DNA of 64,000 bases from Glebionis coronaria (lineage: Eukaryota > Streptophyta > Magnoliopsida > Asterales > Asteraceae), in the NCBI GenBank assembly GCA_025667525.1, contig CM046877.1, positions 617,782,580 through 617,846,579 of the forward strand, in the 5' to 3' direction. Both the position numbers and the translations under genes were made by a program. Shown piece after piece: positions 1-11,910 of this stretch. The notes under the pieces were generated by a model. The model did no database searches. It was given only the letters and a program-made list of their open reading frames with translations, and was not told the origin of the DNA. How positions within the stretch are numbered: the first letter of the stretch is position 1; each line of letters begins with the position of its first letter.

Positions 1-332
1 AGTAGTAGTTATCTGGATATTGATCTTTGTTTCTATTTTATGTAAATGTGAGTTTAGATTACAAATTACAACTTTAATTATAATACCTAAAACCTAGATT
101 CTTTAGTTCGTTTGTCTTAAGGAGCCAGTTGTTAGTCTAGAATTACAAATTCATGAAGAACGTTCACCTCCTAGTGGAATTGGAATTATTCTTATTTACA
201 TGGTTACAATTTTATGTGTGCTGGCAGTGATGACCTTAGTTGAACAATAAGGCAATCTAAGTTTTGTTAGTATGTTTCATTTCTACTTTTTTGGGTTGTG
301 CAAGTTACTGATGAATTATTAATGCACCACAG

Positions 333-1249
333 CTTGCTAACTTACAAGATGAACTTCTCGATCTGTCCATGAAGAGAGAAACTGAACAGATGGAGATCCA
401 TGAAGTGAGACAAGCAAAAGAATCGCTTAGCAGGTTAGTCCAAGAGTTGCTATCTTTAGGTGGGTGGGCAATATTACATGTAATCTTTTATACAACTTGT
501 TTGCAGTATGTTGGAGGACTATGGTAAGCTGGCTGGTCACAAGTCTGGTACACATAGATCTGATACGGGGCTTCTTCAACTGATAGACAAAAGGTTTGTG
601 CACTTTCCTCTTTGTAGTATTTGATAACGCCTTACATTTTACTGTGTTTGTTTGATTATTGATTTATAGTCTGATACAAATTCAGCTAATGGGATAATTT
701 GGACATCAGCTGGTTCTTTTACATTGAAAGTCGATCTTTTTTCAACCTTGATTCTGCTTTTTGGTACCCATTTTCCATTTTATCATGACACCTGATAATC
801 AAATCCTTAACCCTAAAAATCAACTCTCTTTAGGTATTCATTTGTTTGTCTTCTTACAAGAGTTCAAGCGTTAACGTATCATCTTTTCAAACCTTTTTAC
901 ATGGTCAAATTCAGTTTGTAGATAAGGGTTGTTCTTAATTGATTGTCAATTGCAGTATATTCTTAATTGATGGTTTGTTCTCACTTTAAATGCATTTATC
1001 AATTGAAACTCATGCAGATATGCAGAGCAGATAAAGGCACCCATTCGCAGTATTCTCAGGGGAGATCTTTTCCACAACCGCTTGATTCAAGTAACATTTA
1101 TACCACCCTCCCTCTTTTATTTCAGTTTTGTTAACCACGTGACACTGAGATTTCTTTTGGTTGTTCTTTACAAGCGCATAAGCTGAAACATGATTTACTT
1201 GCGTGAGTTGAATCAGGTTGAGTTGAGGCTTAAAGAGTTGCAACACATG
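333..1249 (+). pseudogene. DGS1-like (NCA2 family) gene, C-terminal exons only
   Basis: Four exons with GT-AG borders join in one open frame: 333-433, 507-593, 1018-1090 and 1217-1249. They read LANLQDELLDLSMKRETEQ..., MLEDYGKLAGHKSG..., RYAEQIKAPIRSILRGDLF... and VELRLKELQHM. The third and fourth resemble the conserved 'YEKEL..PIQNL..GELARALLIQVQKLK' part of plant DGS1, a mitochondrial outer-membrane protein of the NCA2 family linked to lipid balance. After 1249 the frame stops and no transmembrane or C-terminal exon follows, apart from a deletion-shortened exon at 1495-1531 (VKTTKATHEPER) homologous to the one at 43265-43355. N-terminal exons of the same kind of gene lie at 51551-54288 and 59561-60525. 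Bases 1-332 and the introns hold nothing else recognised. The gene may extend left of the window. Family moderately sure; function of this copy unlikely. Confidence 0.68.
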
Positions 1250-1380
1250 GTATAGTTTACTTTTACCTATGAATCTACTTATTGGTAACGGCCAGATAAT
1301 ATCAGTGAATACCACTACAATAATGCTCTCATTCTAAGTTTAGGCCATGTAAATAACACCTTATATAATCGGAAACTAGC

Positions 1381-3850
1381 CATACACGTCTTAACAATGT
1401 TTTCCCGTGCCACTTTGTGAGTTAAAATATTTTTTCGTAAAAATGTTTTTCATGATTCATTGGCTTTAGGTAGAAATTTCTTATGTGTTTGCAGTTGTAA
1501 AAACAACAAAAGCAACTCATGAACCAGAGAGGTAATTGAATATTATGCTACGTCGAATTATTATTTTTGATTTCTCCGTGTTTGTCCTAATAAATAGGCT
1601 TTGACCTAAACCCGACCCTGATAGGATTCAGGCTAGTCGGTTAGGGGTATTCGGGCCAGGTTCATTTGGGTTCGGGGCGACTCGAATGTGAGTAATATGA
1701 GAAAACAAAAATTGGCTAACACCAAGTTTGCATGGCTAAGTTACAAACATCATATAAAAAACCTTATTCGGGTCAACACCATGTCACATTCAGGTTAAGC
1801 AGGTCAATCCGAATAACATTACTAACCTGATTAACCCAAGAAGGGTAATTTTAATTGGTTTGGTTTGGGGTCGGGCTGGGTCTTTTTGGCTTTTGGTGTT
1901 TTGGCATTTGTACAGTTGTCAATATGGTCAAGTTGGTCGGGTTAAGGTCAATTTGGATTGAGGCTAAAAACACACCACACCCGACCTATTAGAATTCAGG
2001 TTGGTCGGTTCGGATTAATCAGGTTGCTGGATAAGTTGCAAAATTTTATTAAAAAAACGTATTCCGATTAAATTGGGTTTATTTGGGTTCTTGTCAACCC
2101 GACTACGAGTAATATGATAAAAAATTTTGGCTCTCACATTGACAGGTTTTAAAAATTATATAAAAAGCTTTGTAGGGTTAATCGGGTTCGAACAACCCAT
2201 TGCAATTTTGTCATATTTTGTTAGAAACATGGTACTGTATATCTTTTTGAAAACATCCAGTCAATATTTCAGATTCTTGTATAACTTAAAAAGTAATTAA
2301 GTAGAAGACAGTAAACAAGGCGATGCTTGCGTGTAATTTTCCCTTTATTTTTGTCCTGGTATCTAGATGTACAATATGCTTAGAGCACCAGCTCACTAAG
2401 GGTTGTCGAGAACCGGGTTGACCCGGGCCACTCCAAACCCGGCGTGTCTAACTGGTTTCCGGGTTTCGACAATGCGAAACCCATTTTAATTTGACTCTGT
2501 TTTTTGACCCGGTTCAACCGGCCGGGTCGAACCGTGTTTCAAAACATTGAGGTGCATTATATAGCCCTATGGTGGGCACATACCCCGCGCCTACCCATTG
2601 TGCATTTCCTTTCTTTTTTTTGGTGGGCAACTGTTTGGTGTTTGTTTGTTTTTGTGTTTGAGTTTTAATGCTAGTGTTTTTTATTTTCTTTCTTGTTGCA
2701 GGTTCAAGCAGGAGGAAGAAGATGATTAAGCCCACAAGTCTCAAAATAAGCCATAAAATTGAGGCTCATGGAATAAGCCCAAATCAAATAAGTTCATAAG
2801 CCCACATATAAGCCTAAACTAACGTGGCTTTACATAGTTAGTCATTGCGTTCGATTTGTTACATGATTAACCTTAGTATGTATAAAATTTGGTTTACATG
2901 TGATGTTCTGTTTTGTTTAGATTATGTAATGCGTTATTTTAAGGTGTAGTTTATAATAAATAAAAAAAAATGAAAATTTTAGGACCTAAATGTTGTCTTA
3001 CTTAAGTGACTTGAGTGTTTTTGGGTTAAACTGTAAGTTTGGGGTTATAAGGTTAAAAGTATGGTGATGGTACATTTTTTCAATAATTCGAGCCTATGAA
3101 TCCAATCGATGCTTGTGTACTTAACATCTTTAACTATGACATTTGCATATAAAGTTATTACTGCGGACGTATAGTCCGGAGTGGGCTGTGGATGGCCAAG
3201 CCAGATAGAAGAGTGGCCAACATCTTACGTAACCTTAATCCCTACCCTTTAAACATAAGGGTAAGATGATCATACCAGGTTATTCAGTACCACTTTCTTT
3301 ACGTTATACAGTAATTAAACCATAACTAACTTGACCTTCTGAGGGTAGATTGGAGGCTCTCCCTGGTCCCTTCTAACCGGTTTTACTTTGTTTATAGTAT
3401 TATTTGAAGTTCGGAATGACGATTAACAGTCAAGGAAAGTCGTCAAAACCATAACTAACTTGACCGTCGGAGGGTGGATTAGAGGCTCTGGCCCTGGGTC
3501 CCCTTCTAACCAGTTTTACTTTGTTTGCAGTACTTTTCAAAGTTTGGGATAACGATTAATGGTCAAGGAGAGTCGTCAAAACTGACCCGACCAAATTATG
3601 CATCAACAATTATATTTAAGTTGACACTGGTATGGTGAATTAGGTTTATACAACCTCAAAAGTACGAGTTTGAGTCTTACCGAAAGCATTAATAAAATAT
3701 GCTTTGTCATTTCTGTTTTATATTTTTACTTCATCTCGGAACCACTATCCCACACTATAATTTTATATCCTAGTGTCACGGGGATGTCAAATTCATTCAT
3801 AAAATTATCTATAATTATTTCAGACTTGATAAGTTATAAGGTCATATACA
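1381..3850 (+). repeat. Duplicated block R1, copy 1
   Basis: Sequence shared with 43151-45130, and from about 2560 with 37480-38490. It starts at 'catacacgtcttaacaatg' and includes a DGS1-like exon remnant (1495-1531), a stretch rich in 'gggtcgggttg'-type motifs, and an exon-like acceptor plus 'TTCAAG.AGGAGGAAG' at about 2700. The rest is AT-rich and non-coding. The copies differ by many substitutions and indels, so the duplication is not recent. Short open frames here (for example 2514-2744 and 3670-3858) are not conserved between copies and are not called. Confidence 0.7.
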
Positions 3851-4085
3851 GTAGATGAAGATACTGTAAAACAATTTGTTAATGAACTTCTCATCCTTGC
3901 ACAGATAAACCACATGCACATAGTGAAGTTATTAGGTTGCTGTTTGGAATACCAAGTCCCGTTATTAGTTTATGAGGATTTATCCAATGGAGCACATCCC
4001 TCAGCAGTAACACATCTTTAAAGGATCCCTTTATGAACAATAGGCTGATTGTTGGTTTGGCAGCAGGTCGAACGGGTGCCAAGGT
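3851..4085 (+). pseudogene. Wall-associated-kinase-like kinase domain fragment
   Basis: Reads [20 protein letters not shown], then [20 protein letters not shown] and YEDLSNG, then stops at TAA 4019-4021. This is the alphaC-helix to beta5 part of a plant receptor kinase; the 'QF.NE...L.QINH...[16 protein letters not shown]' pattern is typical of the wall-associated kinase (WAK) family. After the stop, NNRLIVGLAAGRTGA in another register recalls the following 'W..RL.IA...A.AL' helix. The ATP-binding loop, catalytic loop and activation loop are missing, so it cannot be an active kinase. No equivalent is seen in R1 copies 2 or 3, so it was probably added here or lost there. Confidence 0.72.
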
Positions 4086-4599
4086 AATCTTTTTAAGGCG
4101 TATATACTTATTCTAGTAATACTTCAGATACAAAATCATGGTTACATTCATTGTTGAGAAAATCATGTAATTTTGACAGTTTTAATTAACTTGTTTATTA
4201 TAATGCTTTTGCTGTCATTCTGTTGTGGAGTAGTAGAGATCTAAAGTGTCCTACATTGCTGTTTGTTGCGAATGTAACGTGTTCATGCACATCAGTATCA
4301 GATCAGTATCAGTGGTTACAACAAACTGCACTTATCCTACATTTTATGTTTTCCTTTTGCATTTCACTTTTTTGTTGCACCTATCTTAGGAAGCCTGTGA
4401 ACATCACATGAACGACTACACAATCGCATAACTTACAATCAACAAAATAAACAAGTAACAAGAGCATAACGTAGAGGATAAACTACACTAACATGAGACA
4501 AACATAAGATTAGTTATACTAGAAATATCCGAGAACCAAAATTGAATCTTACTTATATCAGGTATATGCCGTTAACGAAAATTAAACTAAAAAAACTAA
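4086..4599. other. No gene recognised
   Basis: AT-rich sequence without a convincing open frame, RNA gene or transposon end. The 62-codon frame at 4223-4411 has no recognisable motif. Confidence 0.5.
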
Positions 4600-4782
4600 T
4601 CAACCACCAGTAGTTTCCATAATCACATGCCCAGAGGTTCTTACGCCTAAAAATCCTTCATTGCTGTCTAGAGCCTTGCAAATAACTCTAGAATGTGTCC
4701 CGTTTTGTAACGTTTCTTTTCTAGTGAGTTTCTTCCTACACCATACTTCCACGGTCCCTCCTTTGCATCCCATGCAAATCAT
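4600..4782 (-). pseudogene. WD40-repeat-like gene fragment
   Basis: A 60-codon frame begins MICMGCKGGTVEVWCRKKLT and continues RKETLQNGTHSRVICKALDS, NEGFLGVRTSGHV. 'GC..GTVEVW' followed by 'V.C.AL....FL..GTS.G' is the pattern of one WD40 blade followed by the start of the next. No further blades are seen on either side and the C-terminal end drifts out of the pattern, so this is a fragment. It lies on the same strand as the zinc-knuckle remnant just to the right. Assignment is from motif resemblance only. Confidence 0.4.
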
Positions 4783-4884
4783 ATCTTAGCTAATGACCAT
4801 TTTGCGTACTTAGCTCGCCAAAGACGACGTTGATTGCAGTAGGGTTACTTATGTCCTATAACCTCGGTCTCTATAGGAGTAGGG

Positions 4885-5239
4885 TTATGTATGTTTATTT
4901 TTCCTATCACCCTTACACCTACTGTGCTCCACATGTACCATATAATCTTCTGCTAGCTCTTCAATCATCTCCTCGTCATGACGAGTATAATCTTTTGCCA
5001 TATGACCCACGTCACCACGGATGGAACATTCACCATTCCCGCCACGACGCTCAGCATGACTAGTACAATGTTTTGCCATATGACCTGCATCACCACCCAG
5101 GGAACATTCACCATTCAAGCCACGACGCTCAACATCACTGGTACAATGTTTTGCTATATCACCCATATCATCATCAGGGATGGAACATACATCACTAGTA
5201 CAATCACTCACATCACCACATAAAAACCATTCAGGGATG
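4885..5239 (-). pseudogene. CCHC zinc-knuckle protein gene remnant, downstream part
   Basis: The minus-strand frame contains repeated degenerate zinc knuckles: ECSLGGDAGHMAKHCTSH, ECSIRGDVGHMAKDYT and GDIAKHCT. The family pattern is C-x2-C-x4-H-x4-C; here several second cysteines have become Gly and one last cysteine has become Tyr. Several knuckles in a row suggest a GIS2/CNBP-like nucleic-acid-binding protein more than a retroviral gag, which has one or two. A better preserved knuckle of the same series lies at 15119-15240, across the 9.9-kb gypsy element, so the element split the array. The first residues of the frame above 5239 come from the LTR. Decayed and not functional. Confidence 0.6.
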
Positions 5240-5244
5240 GGACA

Positions 5245-7991
5245 TGTAACACCCCACTTGGATATGTGGACCATTACGTGCATTTATGGTGTGTCATCAA
5301 AGCATAAGGTAAATGTCCTAAAACATTAACTGACCATAAAGGAAATACCGGAATCAAACATCGCTAATCCAAACATAAGCTCAAACATGAAAAGTAAAAT
5401 ACTGAAGGAAAGGACTAAACAATGTCCAAATAAGCAGAATAACGTAAGAAGTGCATAAAGTAAGAAGTCCGGATAGCTTCTTTCAATGCACATGTCATCA
5501 GAATCCTAAGAGCGTCCTGGTGTACCTGCCATTAGAACATGAAAGAACTACGGCTGAGCATAACGCTCAATGAATGGATATAAAGCATGATAAGGAATTA
5601 CTGAAATGAAACAGATGATAAAATACTGGAGCTGTAAGACTGATAAATAAAGTTACGGCAGAAATCTGTATATAATCTATAAAGTCTGATTTATATATAA
5701 TAAAGCTGAACTGTTACCTGTTAAATCTGAAAACATGCATTTACTGTATTATAATTGCCAGAGCTTATATAGGTCACGTGCTATAACAACCGTGCATGAA
5801 TAACTGGAGGGGTGACCTCGTCATGCTGTAGAGGGGTGATCTCTAAATAACTATAGAGGGGTGACCTCTAAATACTGTGTTGGGTGGAGGGATCAGCTCC
5901 AATATGAAGGATGTAAAGCACACACCACATTCACCCTGATAACTTGTAAACTGATAAGCCTAGGATGCATCCATACGCCCCACTAAACATACATATAAAA
6001 ATGGCTAAACTGAACATGAGTGGGACGATGCAGGATATCACTCTCCTGCATGTGAGTCACGACACCGGTGCCTCTAGTGTCGTGGTTACGGTACCTCCGT
6101 AACTAGTACATAAACTGGTCGTGCTTGTATATAATGCTCAGGCAACTTATTTAGTTTTTAACATGATTACTGATAAGTTTAAACACATACGGGGGAAAAC
6201 ATTTGGCTGCAGACGGGAAATCCTAATCATGCATAGAAAGGAAGTCCTTACTGAAAGGATGGAAAATCCGTACCTCGTGTCCAGTAATGAAATAAGACTG
6301 AAAGCTGAATGATCTATCCGACTTCATGGTTACTACATAAATAACGTACGCGAAAGTAAGTTGAATGATGTTATATATTTTACTGGTCTTAACTGTTTTT
6401 GTTGGATTTATTTTATTCTTGCAAATACTGTCTATATATTTAAACAGATAAATCTGAGCCTTCTAATATTTCTCTTAAACATATTTTCGTTCTACTAATA
6501 ATTACGGTATAACACGTATTCTGACGTTATACTAACTCTATATTTGGTAATCTGCTAAAAATAGAAAGTTTCCTAATTTAGAAAGTTTCTAAAAATAATT
6601 TTAATTCCTTTAATAAAATTATACCCTTTAAATCTTATAAAACTATTTTAATCTAATTCATTTAAATATACAATTAAGATATTTATAAAATTAAGTAATA
6701 AAAGGTATAACTTAAAAATATTCGTTTTTATTATTTTAACTATATCCCGAGCCTACTGAGATCCCCCTTCTCGGTCGTACTAAAATAATTAAACAATATA
6801 TATATAAATTCTGCCTATATGATTTAACGACAAAAAAACTGTCACTAAAAACTGTGTCACTAAAGCTAATATTTAAAACTGTCAATAACAATTCTGCGAC
6901 GAAAATTTGTGTCACTAAACCGTCGCTAATCTCATATAAAAATCATCATTTTTCTGTCCAAAACTTACCCCCTGATTATTCATTCGTTTCCCCCTGATTT
7001 TATGCTAAGTTCCCACTGATTTCATTGTTCCTACTGATTATATTATTCTCACTGTTTGTAAAACCAAACACCCCCTTAACTGCCTATACCTACAGTTTAT
7101 AAACCAAACACCCCTGTTAGTTCTTTGGTTCGCTGCACTTCGACCCCAAACCCACAACCTCAACGGTTGGGTCACAGAAAACGAGCACCGAGACACCTAG
7201 TGTGTCTCGGTTTGCGTGCAGCATCCCAAAACTCGGCTGATTTATGATCTTTTTACTTGTTTAAAAGTTATAAAATCATGTGTTCATGATGTCATTCATT
7301 AAATTCGTGACACAAAAAAATAATAAGGATTGAATACCGTTTGGTGTGATTAGAGAATAGCAAAGATGGTTCCCGAAATTCAAGATCGCCATACTAGATC
7401 TCCCTTCTTCTTTGTCTTTTTTTTTTCTGTCGGCAACTTTTTTTTTCAACCCTAGCTTCTCATTTTTTTTTCTTCTCTTTTTTTTTGTTTAACTGATTGC
7501 AGCCAGGGAAAATAGGGTAACCCCCGTATGTTTTAATTTTACAAGGTGGGCTGGGTTCAATAGCCCACTCTTCTTTCTTTCTTGTTTAACTTAAGCCCAC
7601 ACATATAACACTTTTATACTCCTTTGCTTCGTGACTTAATTTTTAGACGTGCATGTTCGTGTTTTTAGAAAACATAATACTCTTTTTGTAATTAAATAAT
7701 ACATACGTAATACGTTCGTAGTGTTCTTCTGAATTTTAATAATTATTTTCTGAATAATTATCTTTTGTAATATTTAAATAAAACTGAGTGCGAAATTAGT
7801 GTTAATGTTTAATTATTTCCGTATAATACATACGTAATATTTTCTGAGACTAAATAATTATTATCTGAATAATTATTTTTTTATAGTATTTAAATAAACT
7901 GGGACTGCGTATTTACTTTTTACGTCTAATTGAATTTAGAGCTGAGACTACGCGTATTTAATATTCGAAGATTTTAAATACGGGTTTTACA
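5245..7991 (-). repeat. 3' LTR of the gypsy-type element
   Basis: 2747 bp, matching 12358-15113 nearly base for base. It contains three palindromic GAGGGGTGACCTC-type repeats (about 5806-5865), three abutting perfect hairpins (6028-6103) and a 10-bp stem ACCGAGACAC/GTGTCTCGGT near 7190. Open frames inside it (6121-6312) are not credible genes; the matching frame in the other LTR has a different length. Confidence 0.93.
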
Positions 7992-8005
7992 ATTCTTTCC
8001 CTCTA
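7992..8005 (-). other. Polypurine tract of the gypsy-type element
   Basis: On the minus strand AGAGGGAAAGAAT lies directly before the LTR start TGTAAAAC. A second, very similar tract plus LTR-terminus sequence (TTTTACA followed by ATTCTTCCCCTCT) occurs 65 bp inside, at 8050-8069, as a local duplication of this boundary. Confidence 0.75.
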
Positions 8006-9079
8006 AAAAAATAATTCGTCCTCGAATTAAGGATGCAATAATGCTGTGGTTTTACAATTCTTCCCCTCTAAAAATGAGATATTCGTCCTCGAATTAAAGG
8101 TAATAAGCTGATGAAGTTATAAGAACTGAAAGAACACGTAAACTGAAAGACAAATAAGCTGAAGGATAATTTGTCTTCTAACTAAGACATAATGCTGCTG
8201 ATAGGTATAAACCTGACGTGACTGAAATGATCATGTAACGTGACATGTTTGAAGAGAACATAGAACGTGACATGCCTGAAAGAACTTAACTGGATTTATT
8301 AAAGGAAAAGGAATGAGAGGTTCGGGTGGACTCCTCCATTTCAAGTGGCCTCTCGCTCGAAACGATTCCTTCAAAGGTCTAAACATAATGAAAAATCTTG
8401 GTCTTGATGGCCCTGTCCTGATGAATGCTGAATAGTTTCTGGTTCTATACTTAAGATGGATTTTCTGAATCTGATAGAATGAATAAGCTATAGCATATCA
8501 TGAACATATCATGAACATACTGTGAACGTGATACTAGAACATATCATGAACATATGCTGACTGAGGAAAGAATGCCAAATGATAAGGCCTGATACGTGAA
8601 ACATCTGCCCGGGTATGGAGAAGCTCTGCTAACTTGAGTCTGGTTTCTTAAGCTTTCTGTAACCGTATTCAGTAACAAGCTGTGAAATGTGTATCATGAG
8701 ATGGAACACGAATCTGATCGTGAACAATGTCATGAATGCGAATCGGGAATTTAAATCATGAGATATCATAAGCATGAACTGAAATAGCATCGTAATGTGA
8801 ATGAGACGTAGACGTGAAAATAAACGTGAAAGTAAATGTGAACATACACGTGATTGTGAACATGAACGTGAGCGCGATTCGCGAACGCTAATTTCGATCT
8901 GACAAGATTGTTGATGGAATACTTTGGAATCATACGACCTATTGCTGAATTTCCTGCAGCATGTCGGTGTCCTATCTTGAACCTGAGGTATGTCAAGCTT
9001 CCAGATATGAACATAGTTGCATCAATTATGTTATACTGCTTCTATGAAAATTATGCCTGGGATTACGGTACCTTCTTGT

Positions 9080-10250
9080 GGAATATGAGTGATTAGTCAT
9101 GAAAGAATTTTGAGTCTGGGTAAAATAGATCTCTCGTAGCGTATGATCTTATGGAATACAAAATTTTAGTGTAAGTCCTCTCCTTTATGCGAAAGCTTAG
9201 TCATAGAAAGCTAATCATGAGAACTTTCAGCAATTTCTTCGGTAGTAGCCAACTAAATTCTAGAAATTTTGTACTTCGTTCACCGTCATCGGTCGTGACC
9301 ATCTGGTGATGGCCTTCACCTTCGCAGGATTGTCTGAAATTCCTTTCTGTTGAAACAGTGTGGTCCAGAAATGCCACCTTGTTCTACTGGGATTCATATC
9401 TAGAAAGCTGCGTATATGATTTTTCTCCTATCGAAGAATCTATACAACTGTGAGAATATGATTATCTTGTACCTCTTTAGAATTTAGAAGATCAAAATGA
9501 TATCAAAGTACATACTGACGATTTTGTCTGCGAAGTCATAAAAAAATTTATTCATAAATTTCATGCAATAGCTGGAGAATTAGGGAGCTCAGAAATATTA
9601 TTCCAAATCTTTAGAGTGACTATAATATGTCTCTCTCACCACTGATGATGACATGATCATGAAGTGTTCTGGAAAATATATAAGAATTCATAGCAGATCA
9701 GATAAACCTATTATTCGTGGAATGAACATCGATTAAAAATGATGATCTTGTCAAAAAAATCGGTGGCCTCGTTCCGATAACTCTTGCAGCAATTGCTGCA
9801 ACTCTTTTAACTTAGCTGAAGCCCTGGAATAAAGAGTTTTGAAAACAGATTATATTCCTGAGACAAGCTTGATGTTAAATTTTGTCTCGTGGTTAGGAAG
9901 GAATTTCTGGAATGACATCTGGAAATTTTAGTATAATCTGCTGATCATGGATTCGAGGAGTTTTAGAAGTGAATTTATAACTGGTAGCTAAAAGTCTTCG
10001 TAGCTACGGACTGATAAGTCACGCGCTTGCAAGGGAGAAATAATTTGTACTGATTTTTCTGACAGAAAGTATAATGAATATATTTGAGATTTAGTAAGAC
10101 GGATCTCGTCGTTAACTGGAAATAAGGCTTTAATAAATATGGTGATACTGTTGAGTCCTTTATGGCTGAGAGGTAGGGGACCACCTGATTTAAGATAAAG
10201 CTGACATAGAAATACGTGAAGTGTACATGGCGACTTTTCACTGAATGTGT
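9080..10250 (-). pseudogene. Decayed gypsy-type pol (reverse transcriptase/RNase H)
   Basis: Read on the minus strand with frameshifts and stops. FPDVIPEIPS (about 9930) resembles the 'FPDVFPEDLPGLPP' linker before reverse transcriptase. At 9780-9860 there is a trace of 'ELQ.QLQELL..G'. NKVAFLDHTVSTE (about 9345-9385) matches the 'VAFLGH.VS.EG' motif after the palm. RWSRPMTVNEV...GYYRR (about 9245-9320) matches 'W..P....EVRSFLGL.GYYRRF', the reverse transcriptase to RNase H connection of Ty3/gypsy elements. No 'YIDD'-type catalytic motif survives. The element could not make its own enzymes and would have needed proteins from a relative. Confidence 0.7.
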
Positions 10251-10944
10251 TCGTCTGTAACCTCACAGAATGAACTCTGCGTGTTTAATATGAATAATAC
10301 TCTAGTAGTGGTAACTGAGTTTTAATTATCTGATTTAGGCGTGCCATGACAAAAACGATATACTCCCTTGGAGGGTACCCTGAATTTTTGAGAGCCTGAT
10401 TTAGCAAACATACAGAGTTATGAGTTCTGACTCGTACTCTGAGAAGATATTCGTATGACGTGTACCATGACTGGTGTCCTGATATGTGTCTTCCGAAATG
10501 ATACATGAGACCTGTGTCTTAACTGTTGTCTGGACATGTATTTTAATTGTGAGTCTGGATAAGGTTAAGAATTTCTGGTAACTGCTAGGATTTGCGAACC
10601 GGCTAGACTACTGACCTCTGTATTTATGGTCACGTACGTTCTGGAGTTCTGATGGTTATTGACTGATTATTTTAAGCACGGTGATTGTCATTACTGCATT
10701 GTCTGTCAATTTATGACGGTCATTATCATGACCGTGATTCATGTAACTATTTTGTTGAGTGGCCGACTGGTTCCGGTTCCCACTCTTTTGAATAAAGGTT
10801 AGCTGTGTGAAATGTGACATCTAGCTGAGAAGGTAAAAGTATGGAATGGAATGGTAGTGTCTGATGGTTGAAATTTATTCTTGTCAGAAATTTCAAATTT
10901 ATAGTTTTCGTCTTTGTTCTGCAGAGTCTTCATCGTATAAACGA

Positions 10945-11085
10945 CATCAGCATCTTGAGAAATCTCCAAAGTATCAGCAGCATCAGCATTTGTGAAGTCC
11001 TCAAAGTGTTAGCGGCATCAACATCTGGCAAATCTTCGACTCACGAGCAGCATCAACACCTGGTAGAATATCGACAAGTGGAAAC
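10945..11085. repeat. Four-unit tandem repeat, about 35 bp
   Basis: Units beginning catcagcat or catcaacat start at 10945, 10981, 11016 and 11051, inside the gypsy-type element. They diverge from one another. They lie in what may have been gag or a spacer. Confidence 0.6.
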
Positions 11086-11128
11086 GGCTGAGATGATTGA
11101 GAATCGATTAGCAATATCCATGGAGTAG

Positions 11129-11291
11129 GGTGCCTGGGGTACACCTGGACTACTGTACATGAAGTACAAAATGAATGCTGCACATGGAGCATATCTGAGA
11201 CACTGTACGTAGAGTACACATGCAATACTATACATGAAGTATAACTGAGACACTGTACATGGGGTGCATATGGAATACTGTACATAGTACC
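11129..11291. repeat. 25-bp-period palindromic tandem array
   Basis: Palindromic cores of the form TGTACATGAAGTACA start at 11154, 11179, 11204, 11229, 11254 and 11279, exactly 25 bp apart, with a degenerate unit at 11129. The spacers alternate (CTGAGACAC after units 2 and 4; a different spacer ending GAATGC, CAATAC or GAATAC after units 1, 3 and 5), giving a 50-bp super-period. Arms change together: TGTAC/GTACA in one unit is TATAC/GTATA in another. No known element type matches. Confidence 0.8.
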
Positions 11292-11910
11292 GGTGGAAAT
11301 TTTATAGGATGATAGATACTGGTGTCGCTTGTTTGACATGATCAAAGAAATAAAATGATTTTAAACGGTAGTAAACTGAACTGAAAATAAGTAACATGAT
11401 AGGCTGACGATTCCTGCGTCGACTTACTGCTGGTTGTATAGAGGCTGAAAGTATGATTTAACGGAGTTTCGTCAATCTTGAGTATGAAGACATGATTGAT
11501 GAAGACCAAAATATGATTTATCGTGAAATAGGATTTTACTGTAACCCTTTTTGTATCTTATCATGAAGACATCATCACCTTGCTGAAAACATAATCCTCA
11601 TAAGGAGACATGAACTTAGTCAGCATGAAAACGGCATTCACGTGAGAGTATAACTTGATTGATACAAATAACATAGAGGAATAATCAACTAATGTTTAAA
11701 ATCAGCTGATGTGGATAGTTATGGTTTAATTCACAGTATTCATAGTAGGAAGCATGTGACTAAGTATGGGCGATTCTGTTTCGATCCATACCAGTCAAAA
11801 TTTTATGAGAACTGTCATGTATAGAAATGTATAATCTGTGACTAAATGTGGTTGGTTGTAGTCCAATTCATATTTGTCAAGATTTTATGAAACGTCATGA
11901 TATGACAAAG

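Noticed and set aside
1010..1315. 101-codon minus-strand frame
   Set aside because: Lies opposite the DGS1-like exons at 1018-1249, which have splice sites and family motifs.
11129..11291. Regular short repeats resembling a CRISPR array
   Set aside because: Plant nuclear context, no unique spacers (the spacers repeat), no cas genes, and the array lies inside an LTR retroelement.
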